64,000 nucleotides of DNA, from NCBI GenBank assembly GCA_017622925.1, contig JAGAQC010000076.1, positions 1 to 64,000 on the forward strand, written 5' to 3'. The position numbers and the translations under genes were made by a program. Numbering within the stretch: the stretch's first letter is position 1; each line of letters starts with the position of its first letter. The stretch comes from Ruminococcus sp. GTDB lineage: Bacteria; Bacillota; Clostridia; Oscillospirales; Ruminococcaceae. Shown in pieces: positions 58,515 through 64,000 of this stretch. The notes beneath the pieces were generated by a model, which worked only from the letters and a program-made list of their open reading frames with translations, was not told the DNA's origin and did not search any database.

Positions 58515-58568
58515 AATTTTTCAGAAATATGTTAAAATTCAAACTATTTTTAAGAAAGGATATTTATT

Positions 58569-59015
58569 ATGAAAGTCATTTACTTACAAGATGTTAAAGG
58601 CTCAGGAAAAAAGGGCGAGGTAAAAAACGTGGCTGACGGCTACGCAAGAAATATGCTGCTGCCAAAGGGACTTGCGGTTGAAGCTACTCCTGCAAATCTT
58701 ACCAAGCTTGCAGGTCAGAAGTCCTCTGCTCAGTTCAAGATAGACACCGAAAAGAAAGCTGCTGAAGAAGCCGCCGCTAAAATGAAAGACAAAAAAGTCA
58801 TCATCAAGGCTAAGGCAGGCTCTAACGACCGTCTTTTCGGCTCAGTCACAGCCGCTCACGTTGCCGACGCTCTCAATGAACAACTGGGCATAAAAGTTGA
58901 CAAGAAAAAGATCAATCTGAATACGGAAATAAAGGCTTTCGGCTCGTATTCAGCCGTTGTCAAGCTGTTTACGGGAGTTTCCGAAAAAATAGACGTTGAG
59001 GTGATCGAGGGCTGA
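58569..59015 (+). CDS. rplI: Ribosomal protein bL9
   Basis: 148 residues. The N-terminal RNA-binding lobe has [18 protein letters not shown] and [15 protein letters not shown], then a long helix and the C-terminal lobe ([13 protein letters not shown]). It is a large-subunit ribosomal protein. The start follows AAGAAAGGAT. Its stop overlaps the dnaB start by one base. Confidence 0.97.
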   Translation: MKVIYLQDVKGSGKKGEVKNVADGYARNMLLPKGLAVEATPANLTKLAGQKSSAQFKIDTEKKAAEEAAAKMKDKKVIIKAKAGSNDRLFGSVTAAHVADALNEQLGIKVDKKKINLNTEIKAFGSYSAVVKLFTGVSEKIDVEVIEG

Positions 59016-60364
59016 TGGAAGCTAACAGCATACTCTCCGCAGCCGAACTCCCACACAGTATAGAAGCTGAACAATCGGTACTGGGAGCGGTACTTTCCGA
59101 CCCGTCCGTCATGCCCGTTGTCATAGAAAAGGTCAAGCCCGAATACTTCTTCAGCGACAGCCACAAAAAGCTTTTCGGCATAATCTACCGAATGTTTACG
59201 AGCGGTTCGCCTGTCGATCCGGTAACGGTGCTGAACGAATCGGAAAAGCTCGGAATCTTTGAGACTTCCGCCGAGGGAAAACGTTATCTTGCGGAAATCG
59301 CAAATACGCTCCCTACTACCGCCAATATCGAAAGCTACTGCAAAATAGTTGCCGATAAATATTTCATAAGAAGTCTCGGGTTTGTCGCGCGAAGCATCAT
59401 GGACGACATTCAAAGCGGCGAACAGGACGCGCAGCTCCTTCTCGATTCAGCCGAACAGAAGATATACGATATTCGTCAGGGACGAAACGTCAGCGGACTT
59501 TCCCCAATTGCGGACGCTGTTCTGGAGGCTTACGACAGACTGGGCAAGATAACCGGCGAGGATAAGGAAAAATATATCGGCGCAAGAACGGGTTTTACCT
59601 ATCTCGATACAATAACCTCGGGACTCAATAAGTCCGACCTTATTATAATCGCTGCTCGTCCTGCAATGGGAAAGACCTCCTTTGCCATGAATATAGCAAC
59701 AAACGTGGCGCGGCGGAACGATAAGGACGTTGTGGTTTTCAACCTCGAAATGTCCAAGGAACAGCTTGCGACACGACTTCTTTCCACCGAAGCCCTCATA
59801 GAATCGGGAAATCTCCGTAACGGCAGAATACAGACGGACGAATGGGTTCGCCTTGCCACAAGCGCGGCGTATCTGAGTACCCTGCCTATGTATATTGACG
59901 ATACCGCCAACATGACGGTTCAGCAAATGAAAGCGAAACTCAGACGTGTGAAAAACCTCGGACTGGTAGTTATCGACTATTTGCAGCTTATGGGTTCGAC
60001 CTCGCGTTCCGATAACCGAGTGACCGTAATTTCGGAGATAACCCGTCAGCTAAAGGTCATGGCAAAGGAGCTTAACGTTCCCGTAATTCTGCTCTCACAG
60101 CTTTCACGAGCGGTCGAAAGCCGTACAGATAAACGACCGATGATGTCTGACCTGCGTGAATCGGGTTCTATCGAGCAGGACGCAGATATTATCCTGTTCC
60201 TCTACCGTGACGCTTACTATAACAAGGACAGCACAAAACAAAACATCTCCGAGTGTATAGTTGCCAAAAACCGTCACGGCGAAACGGGAACGGTGGAGCT
60301 TATCTGGAACGGTCAGTACACTCGCTTCTCAAACCCTGAATACAATTCTCCGCCGGAGGCTTAA
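59015..60364 (+). CDS. dnaB: Replicative DNA helicase
   Basis: 449 residues. The N-terminal domain (LPHSIEAEQSVLGAVLSDP) binds primase. The RecA-like domain has Walker A ARPAMGKTSFAMN, Walker B LVVIDYLQLM, and motif H4 RPMMSDLRESGSIEQDAD. It unwinds DNA at the replication fork as a hexamer. The start overlaps the rplI stop by one base. tilS starts 1 bp after its stop. Confidence 0.97.
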   Translation: MEANSILSAAELPHSIEAEQSVLGAVLSDPSVMPVVIEKVKPEYFFSDSHKKLFGIIYRMFTSGSPVDPVTVLNESEKLGIFETSAEGKRYLAEIANTLPTTANIESYCKIVADKYFIRSLGFVARSIMDDIQSGEQDAQLLLDSAEQKIYDIRQGRNVSGLSPIADAVLEAYDRLGKITGEDKEKYIGARTGFTYLDTITSGLNKSDLIIIAARPAMGKTSFAMNIATNVARRNDKDVVVFNLEMSKEQLATRLLSTEALIESGNLRNGRIQTDEWVRLATSAAYLSTLPMYIDDTANMTVQQMKAKLRRVKNLGLVVIDYLQLMGSTSRSDNRVTVISEITRQLKVMAKELNVPVILLSQLSRAVESRTDKRPMMSDLRESGSIEQDADIILFLYRDAYYNKDSTKQNISECIVAKNRHGETGTVELIWNGQYTRFSNPEYNSPPEA

Positions 60365-60365
60365 T

Positions 60366-61721
60366 ATGCTTGATAAAGTCCGTCAATTTGCGGAAAAATA
60401 TAATATGTTCCATTCGGACTGCACCGTTGTATGCGGTCTTTCGGGAGGAGCAGACAGCGTTTGTATGCTTCGTGCAATTTGGGAGCTTTCGGCTGAGATC
60501 GGCTTTGCCGTAGAAGCTCTCCACGTCAATCATTGCCTCAGAGGTGATGAAAGCGACCGTGACGAATCGTTCTGCCGTGAGCTTTGCCGAGACCTCGGGA
60601 TCCCTTTTACGGCTGTTTCCTGCGATGTTAAGGGATATTCGGCTGAAAAATGTATTTCCTGCGAGGAAGCTGCAAGAGAACTTCGGTACGGTATCTTCCG
60701 CAGATATACCGAGGGAAAACTGCTTGCCACCGCTCACAACGCCGACGATAACCTTGAAACTATGCTTCTTAATCTTATACGTGGTACGGGACTTAAAGGC
60801 ATGGCAGGTATTCCGCCTGTTCGGGGAAATATCATTCGTCCCCTGCTCAGCGTTTCACGTTCTGAAATAGAGCAATATCTGAAAAAAATCGGGCAGACAT
60901 ATGTTACCGACAGCACAAATCTCACTGACGACTACACCCGAAACAAAATACGCCATAAGATAATACCTCTGATGAAAGAGCTTAACGGTTCGCTGACGGA
61001 AACTTCGGTACGCACGTCGCTTGTTTTACGCAGCGAAAACGACCTTATCGAAGCGGAAGTCGATAAAGCTATGGAAAAACGTTTTCAAGGCGGCGTATTT
61101 ACGGGTCTGAACGGGCATAATGAAGTTATCAGAAACAGATGTATTTCAAGATTTCTTTTAGAAAAGGGCTTCCCCGTTTCTCGGAAAAGACTGGAGGAAT
61201 GCGGCAGAATAGCCGTAAACGGCGGAAAACTCAATATTTCGGGAAATTATTACCTTGTCTCGGACGGAAAAGTCACGGAACTCAAAGAAATTCTTCCCGA
61301 TACCTGCAATGACATCATATCGAGGGAGCTTAAAATCGGCGAAAACAGCATCTTTCCCAACGCTAAGCTTGTCTGTGAGCTTGTCAATTGTGAAAATTTG
61401 AAGAAAAGCGATTTTGTTCACAAAAACTTAACATCTTATCTTCTTGATTATGATAAAATAATAGGAAGAGCTGTTGTCAGAAACAGGAAATACGGCGACA
61501 AGCTCCGTCTAAGCGGAAGAAGCTTCACTTCCTCCGTAAAAAAAATAATTAATGAAACAATTCCCGTGTCCCTGCGCAGTACCCTGCACTTCATCGAAGA
61601 CGAGGAAGGTACGATATTCGGGGAAAAAATTGGCATTGCAGACAGGGTATCCCCTGATGAAACAACGTCCCGTCTGCTGAAAATAACCGTCGAGCGGGAA
61701 GGAATGGAGTGTATGATTTGA
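60366..61721 (+). CDS. tilS: tRNA(Ile)-lysidine synthetase
   Basis: 451 residues. The PP-loop [12 protein letters not shown] is followed by [32 protein letters not shown] and [18 protein letters not shown], all classic TilS motifs, and a C-terminal RNA-binding region. It changes C34 of the tRNA-Ile CAU anticodon to lysidine, an essential step. The ATG at 60366 has GGAGG 7 bp upstream, overlapping the dnaB end; an upstream frame extension to 60261 is spurious. It runs directly into ftsH without the hpt gene often found between them. Confidence 0.95.
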   Translation: MLDKVRQFAEKYNMFHSDCTVVCGLSGGADSVCMLRAIWELSAEIGFAVEALHVNHCLRGDESDRDESFCRELCRDLGIPFTAVSCDVKGYSAEKCISCEEAARELRYGIFRRYTEGKLLATAHNADDNLETMLLNLIRGTGLKGMAGIPPVRGNIIRPLLSVSRSEIEQYLKKIGQTYVTDSTNLTDDYTRNKIRHKIIPLMKELNGSLTETSVRTSLVLRSENDLIEAEVDKAMEKRFQGGVFTGLNGHNEVIRNRCISRFLLEKGFPVSRKRLEECGRIAVNGGKLNISGNYYLVSDGKVTELKEILPDTCNDIISRELKIGENSIFPNAKLVCELVNCENLKKSDFVHKNLTSYLLDYDKIIGRAVVRNRKYGDKLRLSGRSFTSSVKKIINETIPVSLRSTLHFIEDEEGTIFGEKIGIADRVSPDETTSRLLKITVEREGMECMI

Positions 61722-63568
61722 CACCAAAAAAACACAGCGGCGTAGTTACTTACATTCTTATCGTTTTGATCTCGATATTTTGCGTATACTTTGTAATTTC
61801 AAAATTCTACGGAAATGCTGCAAAGACCGAATATACTAAGGTTATAACGTATTTTGACCAATATAAGGTGTCATATTACGAGCTTGACCTCGGTTCGGGA
61901 AAGCTGACCTATCAGCTCAGAGGCGAGGATTCAAAGCGGAAGTATGAAGTTCCTTATGTCAGCATATTCCTTGACGATACAAAGGAATACCGCAGGGAAT
62001 ACAACAAAATGTACCCTGACGAACCGCTGGTACAGAATTATATCCGACCAACGGACAACACGTGGCTGCTGACGCTCATACCCGTACTCCTTACGGTCGG
62101 CTTGGCAATATTCCTCTTTGTGTTTATGATGCGTCAGAACGGCGGAGGAAGCAAATACAACACCTTTGGCAAGGCAAATCTGAAAAATCATGCAGACGCG
62201 CGAAAAGCCACTTTCAAGGACGTTGCAGGCGCTGACGAGGAAAAGAAGGAACTCGAAGAAATTGTCGATTTTCTGAAAAATCCCGGAAAATATACCGAAA
62301 TAGGCGCAAAAATTCCAAAAGGCGTTCTGCTGTTAGGTCCTCCCGGTACAGGTAAAACGCTCCTTGCAAGAGCTGTCGCAGGCGAAGCGAAAGTCCCGTT
62401 CTTCCCCATTTCGGGTTCGGATTTCGTTGAAATGTTCGTGGGCGTCGGAGCTTCAAGAGTAAGAGACCTCTTTGAACAGGCGAAAAAACACGCTCCGTCC
62501 ATCATTTTCATTGACGAAATTGACGCTGTGGGTCGTCACAGAGGCGCAGGTCTCGGCGGCGGTCACGATGAACGTGAACAGACCTTGAATCAGCTTCTTG
62601 TTGAAATGGACGGCTTCACAGGAAACGAAAGCGTCATTGTTATTGCGGCTACAAACCGCCGTGATATTCTTGACCCTGCTCTGCTCCGTCCGGGACGTTT
62701 CGACAGACAGATAATGGTCGGATACCCCGATGTAAAGGGTCGTGAGGATATTTTAAAAGTCCACGCCAAAAATAAGCCCCTTTCCCCCGATGTTGACCTC
62801 CGCATAATTGCTCAGACAACTCAGGGATTTACAGGAGCGGACTTGGAAAATCTTCTCAACGAAGCGGCTCTTTTGGCTGCAAGAGCAAATCGCAACGCCA
62901 TTATTGAAAAGGATATCGAAGAAGCTATCATGAAGGTAATTGCAGGTCCTGAAAAGAAGTCAAGAATTGTTACCGAGCATGATAAGAAGATAACGGCTTA
63001 CCATGAAGCCGGTCACGCGGTCGCAGCATATAATCTGCCCACTCAGGATAAGGTGCATCAGGTCACAATTATCCAGCGCGGCATGGCGGCGGGTCTTACC
63101 GTAACACGTCCCGATACGGACGATATGCACGTTACACGGAATCAGATGCGTGAGAACATTGTAATGCTTCTCGGCGGACGCGCGGCAGAGGAAATATTCC
63201 TTGACGATATTTGTACGGGAGCTTCAAACGATATTGAGCGCGCAACCACTACCGCAAGAAATATGGTGACAAAATACGGATTTTCAAGCAAGCTCGGTAC
63301 GGTCGTATACGGTTCTGACAACGATGAAGTATTCCTCGGCAAGGATTACGGTCATACACGCAACTACAGTGAAGCTGTTGCGGCGCAGATAGATGAAGAA
63401 GTCAAAATCATCATCGAAAAAGCCTATGAGGACTGCGTTGCGATCCTTAAAGCCAACGCCGACAAAATGCACCGTCTTGCAGAATATCTGCTTGAACACG
63501 AAAAAATCAACGGCGACGACTTTGAACGTCTTATGAAAGGCGAGGATATTACGCCTGTGACAGCATAA
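61718..63568 (+). CDS. ftsH: ATP-dependent zinc metalloprotease FtsH
   Basis: 616 residues. Two N-terminal helices (about 8-30 and 107-130) flank a periplasm-side domain. The AAA+ domain has Walker [14 protein letters not shown], Walker [12 protein letters not shown] and the SRH with [20 protein letters not shown]. The zinc protease site is [11 protein letters not shown]. It degrades misfolded membrane proteins. The start is taken as TTG at 61718, overlapping the tilS stop (TTGA) with GGAG 8 bp upstream; GTG at 61709 is an alternative that adds three residues. A terminator follows. Confidence 0.95.
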   Translation: MTPKKHSGVVTYILIVLISIFCVYFVISKFYGNAAKTEYTKVITYFDQYKVSYYELDLGSGKLTYQLRGEDSKRKYEVPYVSIFLDDTKEYRREYNKMYPDEPLVQNYIRPTDNTWLLTLIPVLLTVGLAIFLFVFMMRQNGGGSKYNTFGKANLKNHADARKATFKDVAGADEEKKELEEIVDFLKNPGKYTEIGAKIPKGVLLLGPPGTGKTLLARAVAGEAKVPFFPISGSDFVEMFVGVGASRVRDLFEQAKKHAPSIIFIDEIDAVGRHRGAGLGGGHDEREQTLNQLLVEMDGFTGNESVIVIAATNRRDILDPALLRPGRFDRQIMVGYPDVKGREDILKVHAKNKPLSPDVDLRIIAQTTQGFTGADLENLLNEAALLAARANRNAIIEKDIEEAIMKVIAGPEKKSRIVTEHDKKITAYHEAGHAVAAYNLPTQDKVHQVTIIQRGMAAGLTVTRPDTDDMHVTRNQMRENIVMLLGGRAAEEIFLDDICTGASNDIERATTTARNMVTKYGFSSKLGTVVYGSDNDEVFLGKDYGHTRNYSEAVAAQIDEEVKIIIEKAYEDCVAILKANADKMHRLAEYLLEHEKINGDDFERLMKGEDITPVTA

Positions 63569-63584
63569 TAAAATATCTCTGAAA

Positions 63585-63684
63585 AGTCCCGTTCAAACTA
63601 CGATGTTTGGACGGGACTGATTTCTATTTTATGTAAAATTTAATGCAAAACGGCTGTACCGCTTTATTGCGATACAGCCGTTTT
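63585..63684. terminator. Terminators between convergent ftsH and pheT
   Basis: AGTCCCGTTCAAAC with GTTTGGACGGGACT (63585-63618), followed by a T-rich stretch, serves ftsH. AAAACGGCTGTA with TACAGCCGTTTT (63647-63684) serves the leftward pheT. Confidence 0.85.
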
Positions 63685-63701
63685 CGGAACTATAATAAAT
63701 T

Positions 63702-64000
63702 TTATCCTCTTAACTCTGCGCCAATGTTTGCAAGAGCCTTGAGCGCTTTTTTCATAGCAGAATCAGCCTGCTCGTCTGTAAGAGTACCCTCGTGGGAACG
63801 CATGAAGATCGAGTACGAAACGGACTTTTTGCCGCTCTCTATCTGCTTGCCTTTGTATACATCGAAAAGCGTTACCTTTTCAAGTATCTTTCCTACCGCT
63901 CCTCTGATAGCCTTTTCAAGCTCGGCAACAGGAACTTCATCGTCAACGATAAGACTGAGGTCACGCGTTGTTGCAGGAAATTTCGGTAAGGGTCTGTATG
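63702..64000 (-). CDS. pheT: Phenylalanyl-tRNA synthetase beta subunit, C-terminal part
   Basis: The frame is open from the window edge to TAA at 63702-63704. The peptide holds the ferredoxin-fold anticodon-binding domain (FDX-ACB): PATTRDLSLIVDDEVPVAEL, KVTLFDVYKGKQI, SVSYSIFMRSHEGTLTDEQA, ending ALANIGAELRG. Only about 99 residues are inside the window; the start lies beyond 64000. Confidence 0.92.
   Translation of the reverse strand, partial: YRPLPKFPATTRDLSLIVDDEVPVAELEKAIRGAVGKILEKVTLFDVYKGKQIESGKKSVSYSIFMRSHEGTLTDEQADSAMKKALKALANIGAELRG

Overview
The window reads as chromosomal DNA of a fibre-degrading Clostridia of the Ruminococcus type (Oscillospiraceae). Three secreted proteins carry type I dockerin modules (GDxNxDG Ca-binding repeats), one of them attached to a GH43 arabinanase with ricin-type lectin repeats. 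The other markers (T-box leader, RNase J, GdpP, YdbS/YdbT-like PH proteins, YtrA-type GntR regulators) are Firmicutes features. Nearly all promoters seen are canonical sigma-A boxes with 17-bp spacers. No phage structural gene, transposase, CRISPR array or rRNA was found.

Layout. 0.1-2.4 kb: polysaccharide tyrosine phosphatase and kinase pair. 2.6-7.0 kb: GH43 arabinanase with dockerin and a MATE exporter. 7.2-11.7 kb: a COG0523 metallochaperone with a His/Cys/Asp-rich tract, a second COG0523-like protein fused to a YcgQ-type domain, proC, and two membrane proteins, one apparently starting at CTG. 11.9-20.6 kb: dockerin proteins, a TIM-barrel/acyl-CoA synthetase fusion, and an ECF sigma/anti-sigma pair. 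20.9-29.4 kb: a run of co-directional genes encoding a stand-alone condensation enzyme, a carrier protein, an adenylation enzyme, an ABC exporter and a two-component system. This looks like a minimal natural-product system and is the most interesting locus. 29.4-32.5 kb: an epimerase-like protein and an alcohol dehydrogenase, then a tandem DUF305 protein.

32.5-46.3 kb is repeat-rich. It holds two GntR-controlled ABC transporter operons, a DUF3987 protein, tRNA-Thr, and a tyrosine T-box that reads into a radical SAM gene, an unknown gene and tyrS. Its repeats include heptanucleotide tandem arrays, a 130-bp inverted pair flanking one permease gene, a 705-bp long-armed inverted structure, a 157-bp element with 28-bp inverted ends, and a family of 162-163-bp inverted-repeat elements with three copies in the window.

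46.3-54.3 kb: a NarL-type two-component system with a large membrane protein, PH-domain proteins and a sodium:amino-acid symporter. 54.3-64 kb: a conserved housekeeping run (rnj, gdpP, rplI, dnaB, tilS, ftsH) and, convergently, the 3' end of pheT.

All identifications come from reading translated motifs by eye. No database search was run. Domain names reflect recalled family patterns, and substrate assignments are inference.
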